Both the position numbers and the translations under genes were made by a program. The notes beneath the pieces were generated by a model, which worked only from the letters and a program-made list of their open reading frames with translations, did not search any database and was not told the origin of the DNA. Positions 17,493 through 27,812 of a stretch of DNA of 64,000 nt are shown here, one piece after another; the stretch's first letter is position 1, and every line of letters starts with the position of its first letter. The stretch is from Trichormus sp. M33_DOE_039 (GTDB lineage: Bacteria; Cyanobacteriota; Cyanobacteriia; Cyanobacteriales; Nostocaceae), in the NCBI GenBank assembly GCA_015296085.1, contig DVDT01000047.1, positions 62,001-126,000 on the forward strand, in the 5' to 3' direction.

Positions 17493-18585
17493 ATCTTTCT
17501 TCCTTTCCTATGATCCTTTGCCAGACAGTAAAGCCGAGCAGGGCAATAATGCTAGTAGTGGTGGCAATCATTACAGCAAAGCTCATGCCTTGGATTCTCA
17601 TTGCTAGCAAGTTGCACAATAAAGTGATGAACCACAGAGTAAATGCAGCTCGACGTTGAGAAAATCCCCAAGCGAGTAAACGGTGATGTAGGTGGTCTTT
17701 TCCAGGGGTACTAAGAGGGTTTTTGCCTGCTAATAATCGGCGGATAAACACTTGGGTTGTGTCTAGTACTGGCAACAACAGGAATAAAACTGAGGGGCCA
17801 AGGGCATATATAGTATTACGTTGCAGGCTACCTAAAATACTTGTTGCTGCCAAAACATAACCAAAAAAGTACGCCCCAGCATCGCCCATGATAATCCTTG
17901 AAGGGTGGAAGTTATGGCGCAAAAAGCCCAAAGCTGCACCCCCCAAAGCTGCTAAGACTAGGGTAGCTGCCGCCCGATTGGGGAATTGGGCGGAAACCCC
18001 TAATAAACTCATGGCAGTGATAAAACTAATCCCACCTGCCAACCCATCCATGCCATCCATCAAGTTGACAGCGTTGGTGATGCCAACAATCCACAACACT
18101 GTCAGCAACATCGAAAAAATAGAGTCTATCGGCGTACCCAAAGTTACATCAACACTAATGCCATTAGCAAATAGTAATAATGCTGTGATAATTTGCGTCC
18201 ACAAGCGTACAGAGGGGGGTAATCCGAACTGATCGTCTATAAAGCCGACCAAGACTAGAATTGAACCTCCCAGTAAAATAGTCAATACTTGAGCTAATAC
18301 ATTCTGGAGTTCAATGGGACGCAGTAGGCTAGCTAATACCAGTGCGGCAATTACTCCCGCATAAATAGCTAAACCTCCTGCATTTGGCAAAGGTTCTCGG
18401 TTGAGTCTTCTGGCGTTTGGTTGGTCAGCCCAACCCACCCGCAATGCGAATTTACGTACTGTGGGGATTAAACGCCAAGTTACTAACCAAGCCAACGTAA
18501 ATGTAAATACTACTGCCAACCAGCCGGTGCCGCTAGGTTTAGCAATGCCAATTAACTTAAGGGAGTTCTCTAAATTCAGAACCAT
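17491..18585 (-). CDS. WecA/TagO/MraY-family polyprenyl-phosphate sugar-1-phosphate transferase
   Basis: A 364-residue polytopic membrane protein with about ten hydrophobic segments. It transfers a HexNAc-1-phosphate from a UDP-sugar to a polyprenyl phosphate carrier, starting a cell-surface glycan. The family signatures are present: FIDDQFGLPPSVRLW (Asp-Asp), NAVNLMDGMDGLAGG, MGDAGAYFFGY and DHLHHRLLAWG (His-rich loop). MraY would have different surrounding blocks, so the WecA/TagO branch is the better fit. It is divergent from groEL and overlaps the CIRCE-containing promoter region only upstream. Confidence 0.9.
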   Translation of the reverse strand: MVLNLENSLKLIGIAKPSGTGWLAVVFTFTLAWLVTWRLIPTVRKFALRVGWADQPNARRLNREPLPNAGGLAIYAGVIAALVLASLLRPIELQNVLAQVLTILLGGSILVLVGFIDDQFGLPPSVRLWTQIITALLLFANGISVDVTLGTPIDSIFSMLLTVLWIVGITNAVNLMDGMDGLAGGISFITAMSLLGVSAQFPNRAAATLVLAALGGAALGFLRHNFHPSRIIMGDAGAYFFGYVLAATSILGSLQRNTIYALGPSVLFLLLPVLDTTQVFIRRLLAGKNPLSTPGKDHLHHRLLAWGFSQRRAAFTLWFITLLCNLLAMRIQGMSFAVMIATTTSIIALLGFTVWQRIIGKEER

Positions 18586-18684
18586 CTCCCGATTTAACCA
18601 TTACTGCCAGTATCCTACATGAGCATCAAGTGTATATTACTCAATTTTTTTGATCTTCAGATGTGATTTGGGACGTTTAGGTAC

Positions 18685-20408
<1,724 letters not shown>

Positions 20409-20410
20409 TG

Positions 20411-20489
20411 AACAGGGGTGTGGGGGTGTAAGGGTGTAGGGGAGGAAATTATACCCAGTCCCCAATCCCCAATCCCTAATTCCCAATCG
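20411..20489. repeat. G-rich and C-rich short repeats after groEL
   Basis: GGTGTGGGGGTGTAAGGGTGTAGGGG (broken units) followed by CCCCAATCCC units. They are typical short tandem repeats located between convergent genes. Confidence 0.65.
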
Positions 20490-20498
20490 CCCAAAACA

Positions 20499-20560
20499 TT
20501 AGGGGCAACTTCCCCACGATCGCCTGCTGTTGCAGAAGAACCTAGGGAAGCTGCCCCTAA
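20499..20560. terminator. Long hairpin between groEL and heme oxygenase
   Basis: Arms TTAGGGGCAACTTCCC (20499-20514) and GGGAAGCTGCCCCTAA (20545-20560) pair over 16 positions with a single G-U. The 30-nt loop contains a second small stem (CTGC/GCAG). It is followed by ATTTTAATT. It is placed between convergent genes and probably terminates both. Confidence 0.75.
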
Positions 20561-20646
20561 ATTTTAATTAAAGTTACTTTACAAAACTTTATTTGTTCCA
20601 ATTCTCCAAAATTCAGCCTTTTTGAATTTTGAATTTTGAATTGGTA

Positions 20647-21363
20647 TTACTCCGCAGTTGCGAGTTCGGTGCTACCGCGTGTGCGTTTGCGAGTCAAGGT
20701 GTTGTACAACATCACACCAATGGCTTTGATTAAGTTACCTTCTAATTCTTGGAACATCTTCATGTTCATACCAAAGGCGGCGTTAGCTTCATCGACAATG
20801 CGATCGCCTGTGGCATCATCTAAAGGTAGTTCATCTAAAGTTTGACGATATTTCGCTTTGAATGCCTTTTCGTCACTAATATCTGCAAATTCATAGAAGG
20901 CTGTACCTTGGCCATCATTCAGATTCATCGCTGTCACAGCAATGTTCTTGAGAATTTGTCCCCCGGATAGATCACCCAAGTAACGGGTGTAGGAATGGGC
21001 AATTAATAATTCTGGTTCGGTAGCGGAAATTTCCCGAATGCGTTTTACATAAGCTTCCCCGGCTGGAGATAACTTGACTTGTTCCCGCCAGTTAGCACCG
21101 TAGTAATAATTCAAGTCTTGCTCTAGGGTATGCTTGCGGTTCAGTTGGGTAAAGTTAATTTTAGAAACAATTGGATGTTGGGAGTGCTTTTCCATCTCCT
21201 CTTCCATTGCCGAGTAGATGAAGTAAAAGTTAGCCACTAACTTCCGGTAAGAGCTTTTCTCTACTACTCCTTTTAAAAAGCATTTGACAAAACCCACATT
21301 TTCTGCCATCGTGTGGGCTTTCTTCGTACCAACACGCAGTTTGTTTGCTAAATTGCTGCTCAT
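20647..21363 (-). CDS. ho1: Heme oxygenase (biliverdin-forming)
   Basis: A 238-residue ferredoxin-dependent heme oxygenase that opens heme to biliverdin, CO and iron, supplying precursors for phycobilins and phytochrome chromophores. The proximal His is in KKAHTMAEN (His17), and the distal helix has the flexible GDLSGGQIL. The C-terminal basic tail NTLTRKRTRGSTE resembles other cyanobacterial HO1 proteins. No bilin reductase gene is adjacent. It is monocistronic, with the groEL hairpin downstream. Confidence 0.95.
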   Translation of the reverse strand: MSSNLANKLRVGTKKAHTMAENVGFVKCFLKGVVEKSSYRKLVANFYFIYSAMEEEMEKHSQHPIVSKINFTQLNRKHTLEQDLNYYYGANWREQVKLSPAGEAYVKRIREISATEPELLIAHSYTRYLGDLSGGQILKNIAVTAMNLNDGQGTAFYEFADISDEKAFKAKYRQTLDELPLDDATGDRIVDEANAAFGMNMKMFQELEGNLIKAIGVMLYNTLTRKRTRGSTELATAE

Positions 21364-21565
21364 ACTAAAATTCTCAACTTTAAAGGGTCAACTGCCGGGG
21401 TTGTGAATTACAAACGGCTAAAAAATACCATTAAAAAGTTACATTAGAACTATTTGATGAGAATTTATATTAAAATTTTTTAAGCTCTTAAAATGCGTAG
21501 CTAATGCTTAAGTGCTGTTGGCGTAGCAAAGTATGCCTAGACCGAGTAATATGTTTACACTCAAA

Positions 21566-21590
21566 AACCCAGACTTGATGAATCTGGGTT
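21566..21590 (-). terminator. Intrinsic terminator of small secreted-protein gene
   Basis: AACCCAGA (21566-21573) pairs with TCTGGGTT (21583-21590). On the minus strand the stem is followed by TTTTT, a classical rho-independent form, about 35 bp beyond the stop codon at 21626. Confidence 0.8.
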
Positions 21591-21625
21591 AGTAAAATTA
21601 GAAAGTATTTAAACTGTAGCTGGTG

Positions 21626-22006
21626 TTAGACATCACCACAATAATTTGTAGCAATCAGTCGGTTATTTCTGTAAACTAAAACTTTTCCATAACCCTCATC
21701 TTGAACAGCCGCATAAAGATAATCACCATTTCTAAATCTGTAAACTATATTGCCATTTTGGTCGTGTCTAGCTGTTCCACCATTAAGCAAAAGACTGGGA
21801 CGTTGCAGATTTGTAGGGATATTGTATGCAGCATAGCGGAGTCTACCATTGTTGAGGCGAGAAACCTCAATGTATACATTTTTAGCACTACAGCTAAATT
21901 GTGTTGTAGCAGCCTGGGCAGAAGGAGAAATTCCTAATGTAGCAGTTAATATGGAAGCTGTTCCTGTAACTGTAGCTAAGATAGCTGAAAGGGCTTTTGT
22001 TTTCAT
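21626..22006 (-). CDS. Small secreted protein of unknown function
   Basis: A 126-residue precursor. The first about 32 residues form a signal peptide (Lys-rich start, long hydrophobic run, cleavage probably after SAQAA). The mature part of about 93 residues is beta-rich with two cysteines (FSCSAK near its N-terminus and NYCGDV at the C-terminus) that could form a disulfide closing the domain. I do not recognise the family. It is monocistronic with a clear terminator. Export to the periplasm or beyond is predicted; function is unknown. Confidence 0.75.
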   Translation of the reverse strand: MKTKALSAILATVTGTASILTATLGISPSAQAATTQFSCSAKNVYIEVSRLNNGRLRYAAYNIPTNLQRPSLLLNGGTARHDQNGNIVYRFRNGDYLYAAVQDEGYGKVLVYRNNRLIATNYCGDV

Positions 22007-22247
22007 AAGAAGTAATGTTTAAAAGCTTGTATACTTCAGCTACAAAACTCAGTGACTGGTTTTCGGATTTGGGGGAGAAAAAACTTAGCTTTTTGAATTT
22101 AGTTGAATGTTAATTTCAATTTGAACAATGATTGCGACCAATGGATGGTTCTAACCTAAGTAAGCCGCTGGAAACAAATCAAACTATGTGAACCATGTAA
22201 AATCATTGTAATCCAGTTCGTAGGCAATCCCCAATGAGTTGGGAAGC

Positions 22248-22273
22248 CTGCACCGACCTTCGGTACGGTGTAG
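22248..22273 (+). promoter_or_regulatory. UUC-loop hairpin in leader of cyclase-family gene
   Basis: CTGCACCGACC pairs with GGTACGGTGTAG (one bulged A, one G-U) around a TTC loop. It ends 20 bp before the ATG at 22294 and would sit in the mRNA leader close to the ribosome-binding region. It may also be a repeat relic. Confidence 0.45.
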
Positions 22274-22293
22274 GTAGTTCACTTTTCACTTTT

Positions 22294-22995
22294 ATGCAAA
22301 TCACCTATTCACGAGTTATACACCTCAGTCATGTCATTGATAGACATATCCCTCAATGGCCGGGCGATCCGCCAGTGGAGTTTACAAATGTTGCCAAAAT
22401 TCCTGATGATGGCTATTATCTGCGGCGTTTTTCATTAGGGGAACATAGTGCAACTCATATTAACGCCCCTAACAGTTTTTTCGCTGATGGTGCAGGTATT
22501 GATAAATACCCTGCTGAATCATTGGTTGTTCCGGCGGTAGTTATCGATATCTGCATAGTCGCAGCTGATAATTCTGATTACACCTTAACTATTGCTGATA
22601 TTTTGGCTTGGGAAGAAGAGTATGGCGAAATTGCCAGCGGTAGCATAGTGTTACTTTACACTGGTTGGCAACATAAGTGGCGGGATAGACACGCATTCTT
22701 CAATCAGGATGTTCAAGGTATTATGCACTTTCCAGGATTTAGCAGTTATGCTACGCATTTTTTACTTACCCAACGGCAAATTGCAGGCGTAGGAATCGAT
22801 ACACATGGTGTAGATCCGGGACAGGATAGTAGTTTTGCTACGAACCGTCTGGTGTTGGTACAGTCTGGTATTGTACTAGAAAATCTTACCAATTTAGACC
22901 AATTACCACCCAAGGGTACTACATTAGCGATCGCAGTTCTGAGATTACGTGATGGTTCAGGTTCTCCTGTAGGTGTGTTGGCTTTCGTACCCTAG
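22294..22995 (+). CDS. Cyclase / kynurenine-formamidase-like family protein with altered metal site
   Basis: A 233-residue member of the cyclase family (Pfam Cyclase), whose usual members are metal-dependent amidohydrolases such as kynurenine formamidase. The family motif HxGTHxDxPxH appears here as HSATHINAPNSF, with Asp to Asn and the last His lost. The later His-bearing block reads FATNRLVL. Several metal ligands are therefore changed, so catalysis is doubtful. I start at ATG 22294 (MQITYSRVIHLSH); an upstream ATG at 22234 would add a segment over a hairpin. It stands alone between two minus-strand genes. Confidence 0.8.
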   Translation: MQITYSRVIHLSHVIDRHIPQWPGDPPVEFTNVAKIPDDGYYLRRFSLGEHSATHINAPNSFFADGAGIDKYPAESLVVPAVVIDICIVAADNSDYTLTIADILAWEEEYGEIASGSIVLLYTGWQHKWRDRHAFFNQDVQGIMHFPGFSSYATHFLLTQRQIAGVGIDTHGVDPGQDSSFATNRLVLVQSGIVLENLTNLDQLPPKGTTLAIAVLRLRDGSGSPVGVLAFVP

Positions 22996-23009
22996 CTTAT
23001 TTGTCTAAA

Positions 23010-23825
23010 CTACAGCTTAACTCGCTGTTCTGTCACGAGAGTAAGACTCACCCATTCACCTTTAGTGTTATAGCTGCGAACCATACGCTGGCGGAGGTTT
23101 GGTTGAATTAACCAACCTACTTCTAAAATTAATCCCTGATTGAATTGCATGTTGAGAGGAGAAGTTGCAGAAGCACCGTTAGGTAGTAGTACGACTTGTA
23201 CTTGTTTTTGGGGATTTTGGTCAAAGATGATAGTGTTACCCTGAATAGTAGCAGTCGAAGTAATTGTGCGTTCACCAAAACTCAACGTTTGAATTAATCT
23301 TCCGTTGTTGTCAAGTTGTAGTTTGAGATTTGTGGACAATGTATCAGAAGGGTTCAAATCAGAATACATAGTTATTGCTTCGCCTTCCCATTCTCCTAAT
23401 AAGTCATTTACTTGCAAACGTGGAGTTTCTACTGGTTCAGTACCAGCTAAATGTTCAGGAATGAGAGTGAGTTGATAAAGTTGTCCACTTTTATTAAATA
23501 GTTGAACCAGGCGTAAGCGGCGATGTTCATAAATTAATCCCAGTTCTGCACCAAATTCAGTAAACGGTGCGAGTTGTATTGTACCTTGGGAAAATGCCCC
23601 ATTTGGGAAAAATAGCGTAGTTCGGGGCAGGGAACTGTATTCTAAAACTAAATCTGCTTGTCCTTGGCGGCGTACCACCTGACGAATAGTTTGATTATTG
23701 TTCAAACCTTCCAGAGAAACTACACTCTTCACACCTTCTAACAGTTCTCCTTGCGGTGAGAAGCGAATGAATCCACCTTCCCATTCACCGAGATTTTTTA
23801 ATAGATATTCCCATTGAGATGTCAT
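23010..23825 (-). CDS. DUF3598-like lipocalin-type protein
   Basis: A 271-residue protein, nearly all beta-type sequence, built as two similar halves. Each half starts with a GEWEG motif (NLGEWEGGFIRFS and LLGEWEGEAITMY). This pattern fits the cyanobacterial DUF3598 calycin-type family, for which ligand binding rather than catalysis is suspected. There is no signal peptide. The gene is 46 bp upstream of ftsX on the same strand, with short repeats in the gap, so they might be cotranscribed. The specific role is unknown. Confidence 0.75.
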   Translation of the reverse strand: MTSQWEYLLKNLGEWEGGFIRFSPQGELLEGVKSVVSLEGLNNNQTIRQVVRRQGQADLVLEYSSLPRTTLFFPNGAFSQGTIQLAPFTEFGAELGLIYEHRRLRLVQLFNKSGQLYQLTLIPEHLAGTEPVETPRLQVNDLLGEWEGEAITMYSDLNPSDTLSTNLKLQLDNNGRLIQTLSFGERTITSTATIQGNTIIFDQNPQKQVQVVLLPNGASATSPLNMQFNQGLILEVGWLIQPNLRQRMVRSYNTKGEWVSLTLVTEQRVKL

Positions 23826-23828
23826 AGG

Positions 23829-23853
23829 TTAGTTATTAGTTATTAGTTATTAG
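23829..23853. repeat. TTAGTTAT tandem repeat
   Basis: Three perfect 8-bp units of TTAGTTAT plus a partial copy, located upstream of the DUF3598 gene start. It is a short tandem repeat typical of this genus. Confidence 0.75.
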
Positions 23854-23871
23854 TCAACAATCAACAGTTGC

Positions 23872-24777
23872 CTAAACCCTCTTAATTAAGCGTCTGACGG
23901 CAAATAAGCTGCCTATTAATCCTACACCTGCGCCAAAACTTAATAAAATTACAGGTAAAAGTAAAATTTGCCCAGGTGTGAGTTGTAAGCCGTTGGTGAT
24001 AAATTGAATAAATTCTGGTTGATTGGTGAGTAACCTAGAAATGAATTGCTGAATTATTGAAATCAAACTCCAGGCGATCGCACCACCAAGTAAACCAAAG
24101 GTAATTCCTTGTAAGATAAACGGTAGATAAATCCACGCCGCAGTTGCACCTACTAGTTGCATAATTTCAATTTCCCGACGACGTGCCAAAACTATTAGAC
24201 GAATGGTGGTGGTGGTAACTGCGATCGCGGTTAATGTCAAAATACTAGTAATTGTCAAAGTAATCCAATTTAAGCCCCGGTGCAATTGGGCGATGCGTTT
24301 CACGGCTTCATCTATATATTGCACCGTTTCCACACCCGGTAATTTAGCAAGTTGTGTGGCTAAACTAGGCACAACTTGGGGGTTACGTGCTTTGACCTTC
24401 ATTTCATCAACTAAAGGATTTTCTCCTAGTTGTTGCGTCGCACCGTCAATATCAGAAATTCCCAATTCTCGGACTAACTTAGTCCAAGCCTGTTCTTTGG
24501 TAATAGTTTGTATATTTACGACATCTGACATTTGCGCCACCAATGTCTCAATAGTTTGGGCGCGTGTGTCAGTATCTAAATAAACTGATACTTCTAGTTG
24601 ACTACCAAATTGATTGAGAAGTTTTTCAACTTGCCAAGAAGTCTGCAAACTTAAGCCGAATAAGAATAATAATACGGTAACGGTACTGACGGCTGCCCAA
24701 TTCATCCAACCGCCGCGCAGTAAACCCAGAAAAGTTTCTTTTAGCAGGTAGTCAAGTTTAGTGAGGAATTTAAACAT
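23872..24777 (-). CDS. ftsX: Cell division ABC transporter permease FtsX
   Basis: A 301-residue membrane protein of the FtsX/MacB permease fold. TM1 lies near residues 25-45, followed by a periplasmic ECD domain (QLEVSVYLDTDTRAQTIE, LPGVETVQYIDEA) and three C-terminal TM segments. The cytoplasmic loop carries RLIVLARRREIEIMQLVGAT, the characteristic FtsX coupling motif. With FtsE it signals across the membrane to cell-wall hydrolases during division. No ftsE lies adjacent, which is common in cyanobacteria. Confidence 0.93.
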   Translation of the reverse strand: MFKFLTKLDYLLKETFLGLLRGGWMNWAAVSTVTVLLFLFGLSLQTSWQVEKLLNQFGSQLEVSVYLDTDTRAQTIETLVAQMSDVVNIQTITKEQAWTKLVRELGISDIDGATQQLGENPLVDEMKVKARNPQVVPSLATQLAKLPGVETVQYIDEAVKRIAQLHRGLNWITLTITSILTLTAIAVTTTTIRLIVLARRREIEIMQLVGATAAWIYLPFILQGITFGLLGGAIAWSLISIIQQFISRLLTNQPEFIQFITNGLQLTPGQILLLPVILLSFGAGVGLIGSLFAVRRLIKRV

Positions 24778-24806
24778 ATTTATTAGTCATGAGTCATTAG
24801 TTATTT

Positions 24807-24841
24807 CCCAATCCCCAGTCCCCAATCCCCAATCCCCAGCC
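24807..24841. repeat. CCCCAATC-type short tandem repeat
   Basis: Units CCCCAGTC, CCCCAATC, CCCCAATC, CCCCAGCC between divergent ftsX and def. Confidence 0.75.
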
Positions 24842-24893
24842 TCTTGATAGAATTGAACTAGTAGGAATTTTCACAATCTAGCCATCGAGAGTC

Positions 24894-25457
24894 ATGCCTT
24901 CTGAAATTGCTGTTGAGAAAAAAAAGTTAAAAAATCCACCTTTGCAACTCCACTATCTAGGCGATCGCGTCCTGCGTCAACCTGCCAAGCGCATCAACAA
25001 AGTTGATGATGAAATTCGTCAACTCATACGCGAAATGCTACAAACTATGTATAGCAGCGATGGTATAGGTTTGGCAGCACCACAAGTGGGAGTTAATAAA
25101 CAATTAATCGTGATCGACTGCGAACCAGATAACCCCGCTAATCCGCCACTGGTATTGATTAACCCCACCATCAAACAATTCAGCCAAGAAGTTTGTACGG
25201 CGCAGGAAGGCTGTTTGAGTATTCCCGGTGTATATATGGATGTGAAGCGTCCTGAAGTGGTGGAAGTGTCTTATAAAGACGAAAATGGCCGTCCTCAAAC
25301 ACTCAAAGCTACTGACCTACTCGGACGCTGTATTCAGCATGAAATGGATCATCTCAATGGTGTAGTGTTTGTAGATCGTGTAGAAAACTCCTTGACTTTG
25401 GCGCAGGAGTTATCTAAGAATGGCTTCTCGTATCAAGCAGTCAAACCAGTAGCGTAG
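24894..25457 (+). CDS. def: Peptide deformylase
   Basis: A 187-residue metalloenzyme that removes the formyl group from nascent protein N-termini. All three signature blocks are present: GIGLAAPQVG, EGCLS (metal Cys) and QHEMDHLNG (metal His pair and catalytic Glu). The N-terminal extension (about 18 residues, Lys-rich) is usual for cyanobacteria. The start is ATG 24894. A small membrane-protein gene starts 12 bp after the stop, so the two are likely cotranscribed. Confidence 0.96.
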   Translation: MPSEIAVEKKKLKNPPLQLHYLGDRVLRQPAKRINKVDDEIRQLIREMLQTMYSSDGIGLAAPQVGVNKQLIVIDCEPDNPANPPLVLINPTIKQFSQEVCTAQEGCLSIPGVYMDVKRPEVVEVSYKDENGRPQTLKATDLLGRCIQHEMDHLNGVVFVDRVENSLTLAQELSKNGFSYQAVKPVA

Positions 25458-25469
25458 GGTGGTCTAGTA

Positions 25470-25673
25470 GTGTATTTAACTCCAAAAAGCGGTTTTTTTC
25501 TAGCTAGCTCTTGTGTAACAGCGATCGCGGCTGTTGGTTCAGTGTTTGAATTAAGTTCGGGACAGCCAGATTTAGGTGTGCAAATCACCTCAGTTATCTT
25601 AGCTTTGAGTATTCCTCTAACTGGATTATTTTTTGTTGCCGCAGTTAGGGACGCAAGGGCTAACATTAAATAA
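25470..25673 (+). CDS. Small two-helix membrane protein
   Basis: A 67-residue frame starting with GTG at 25470, 12 bp after def, with AGGGTGG upstream as a possible ribosome-binding site. It has two predicted transmembrane segments (FFLASSCVTAIAAVGSVFEL and ITSVILALSIPLTGLFFVAA) and a basic tail. The composition is clearly membrane-protein-like, and a terminator hairpin follows, so I consider it real. It is not a family I can name. Confidence 0.65.
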   Translation: MYLTPKSGFFLASSCVTAIAAVGSVFELSSGQPDLGVQITSVILALSIPLTGLFFVAAVRDARANIK

Positions 25674-25687
25674 GCATCAGGTACATA

Positions 25688-25736
25688 AAAAGGGAAAAGG
25701 ATGAAGTTAACTAGTAAGTTCATTCTTTTCCCTTTT
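25688..25736 (+). terminator. Hairpin terminator after def operon
   Basis: AAAAGGGAAAAGGATGAA (25688-25705) pairs with TTCATTCTTTTCCCTTTT (25719-25736) over 18 bp with one G-U pair and a 13-nt loop. The 3' arm is T-rich. It sits right after the small membrane-protein stop. Confidence 0.75.
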
Positions 25737-25775
25737 CTCATGGGTGTGGGGGAAAACGCTTATACAGATAAAATT

Positions 25776-26798
25776 ATGAAAGTATTAATTCTCGGCGGGA
25801 CAAAATTTTTCGGCAGACATTGTGCAGAAATTGCACTAAAGCAGGGATATCAGATCACTCTGTTCAATCGAGGACAGACCAATAACAGTCTATATCCCAA
25901 CGTAGAAAAATTAGTAGGCGATCGCATCAAAGGTGATCTTGTGGCTTTGCAGGGAAGAAAATGGGATGTCGTCATTGATACTGCTGGCTATTTTCCAAAT
26001 TTGCCTGACTTAGTGCGGGAAACAGCCGAACTATTAAAAGATGCTGTCAGTAATTATGTGTTTATTTCTACCATTAGTGTCTATACTGAATTTCAAGCTA
26101 ATGGTGATGAGACACTACCGCTTTACCCAATTAATCAAGAGCTTCCCCAAGAGATGAATGCCCAAGCCTACGGTACACTTAAGGCTATGGCAGAGTCAGT
26201 AGTACAGGAAGTTTACGGTGAGCGGGGGTTAATTGTTCGGCCAGGATTGATTGTTGGACCTTATGATAATACTGGACGTTTCACCTACTGGATACGGAGA
26301 ATTCATCAAGGGGGGGAAGTTTTAGCTCCTGAGAGTCCTGAGTTACCTGTGCAGTATATTGATGCACGGGATTTGGTGCAATGGATTTATCAGCTGGTAT
26401 CAACCCGCAAAATGGGAATCTATAACGCGGTAGGCCCTAAGTATTCCCTGAAGTTAGGCGATTTTTTAGCAACCTGTCAGCAGGTGACTGATAGTAGTGC
26501 AAAATTCTCATGGATTCCCGGAGAGATTTTAGAATCGCAAGGGATAGAACCTTGGCAAGAGTTACCCCTATGGCTTCCGCCCCAGATGCAGAATACATTC
26601 GCTTGTTTAAGTAATAGCAAAGCACTGGCAAATGGATTGAGTTTTCGTCCCTTAGCTGAAACCATTCATGATATTTGGCAATGGGATCAAGTTGAGCAAC
26701 TAGAATATGCTAGTGGTTTATCACGAGATAAGGAAACAGCTATACTCCAACTGCTGAGTAACAGCATAAGCATCTCTCCATTGTTACCAACCACGTAA
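25776..26798 (+). CDS. NAD-dependent epimerase/dehydratase family protein (CSP41-like)
   Basis: A 340-residue extended short-chain dehydrogenase. The N-terminal VLILGGTKFFGRH is the nucleotide-binding glycine motif, followed by VVIDTAG and FISTISVY. The usual YxxxK catalytic pair appears as AYGTLKAMAE. The C-terminal half resembles cyanobacterial relatives of plant CSP41, which bind RNA or nucleotide sugars rather than a known epimerase substrate. I start at ATG 25776 because the upstream in-frame ATG at 25701 lies inside the terminator hairpin. Substrate is unknown. Confidence 0.85.
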   Translation: MKVLILGGTKFFGRHCAEIALKQGYQITLFNRGQTNNSLYPNVEKLVGDRIKGDLVALQGRKWDVVIDTAGYFPNLPDLVRETAELLKDAVSNYVFISTISVYTEFQANGDETLPLYPINQELPQEMNAQAYGTLKAMAESVVQEVYGERGLIVRPGLIVGPYDNTGRFTYWIRRIHQGGEVLAPESPELPVQYIDARDLVQWIYQLVSTRKMGIYNAVGPKYSLKLGDFLATCQQVTDSSAKFSWIPGEILESQGIEPWQELPLWLPPQMQNTFACLSNSKALANGLSFRPLAETIHDIWQWDQVEQLEYASGLSRDKETAILQLLSNSISISPLLPTT

Positions 26799-26891
26799 TT
26801 CTAAAGAAGCAAGCTAGCAAAAGCGTCTCGGAAAAGAAGAGTTATAACTTCCAACTTCCGACTTCTTCGCGATCGCTTCTACAATAGGGGA

Positions 26892-27695
26892 ATGCTGACA
26901 AATTCTACTCAACTATTACGACTGTCTCAAGGACATCTCAATTTACTAGAGACTTGTCCCCGTAAATTCCAGCACACTTATTTAGAACAACTCAATTCGC
27001 CTTTAGATCCTGAACACGAAGAACGTCAGATTTTAGGTAGTCGCTTTCACCTACTAATGCAACAGCGAGAGATGGGTTTACCAATTGATTATCTCTTAGC
27101 CGCAGATACGCAATTGCAAAGCTGGATGTCGGCTTTTGCTGACGCAGCACCAGAGATTATCCAACCAACGAAGAATGCTGAAGTCTTTCGGGAAAGCGAA
27201 CACTATCGCACCCTGCAAGTGCAAGATTATTTACTGACTGTTATTTATGATTTACTAATTGGGGATAGCGAGCAAGCCCAAATCTTAGATTGGAAAACCT
27301 ATCCTAAACCCCCAGATAAACGCAAGTTAGCCCAAAACTGGCAAACTCGCTTGTATATGTATGTCTTAGCGGAAACTAGCGCATATTTGCCAGAAAATAT
27401 TTCTATGACCTATTGGTTTATCCAGTCTGAAGGTAAACCGCAAAATCTTAAATTTACTTACAGCTCTAGCGAACACGAAAAAACTGCCAAGAAACTTCAT
27501 CAATTGTTAAATAAATTAACTAATTGGTTAACACTTTATCAACAAAATCAGCCCTTTCCTCAAGTCGTGGAAGGTAGTAAAGCCTGTAATTATTGCCAGT
27601 TTGCTATGAGGTGTGGGCGTATTCCGAAAACTGAAGACACCAACACCCAAACCTCGTTACCAAATATCGCTAACATTCAAGAAGTCACGCTTTGA
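26892..27695 (+). CDS. PD-(D/E)XK nuclease with Fe-S cluster cysteines (Cas4/RecB-like)
   Basis: A 267-residue RecB-family nuclease. It shows SQGHLNLLETCPRKFQ at the N-terminus (Cys22), an Asp at about 120 (VIYD), and the ILDWKTYP block giving the Asp133-x-Lys135 core. Near the C-terminus lies CNYCQFAMRC. The four cysteines match the iron-sulfur staple found in Cas4, AddB and Dna2. No cas genes are present, so this is a stand-alone repair-type nuclease. A GNAT gene and recJ follow on the same strand, but separate gaps of 117 and 53 bp leave cotranscription uncertain. Confidence 0.85.
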   Translation: MLTNSTQLLRLSQGHLNLLETCPRKFQHTYLEQLNSPLDPEHEERQILGSRFHLLMQQREMGLPIDYLLAADTQLQSWMSAFADAAPEIIQPTKNAEVFRESEHYRTLQVQDYLLTVIYDLLIGDSEQAQILDWKTYPKPPDKRKLAQNWQTRLYMYVLAETSAYLPENISMTYWFIQSEGKPQNLKFTYSSSEHEKTAKKLHQLLNKLTNWLTLYQQNQPFPQVVEGSKACNYCQFAMRCGRIPKTEDTNTQTSLPNIANIQEVTL

Positions 27696-27812
27696 TTAGG
27701 GACTGTCAAACTATCCCATATTCCTCAGATTTTTACTCCCTAATCTGTACTGCCTCATCCGATAAAATTCGTTATTGTGATTAGGTTTATTAATTTTGAA
27801 CTTTGAATTTTT

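Noticed and set aside
26892-27695. Cas4 of a CRISPR system
   Set aside because: The nuclease has Fe-S cysteines like Cas4, but there are no repeats, cas1/cas2 or other cas genes around.
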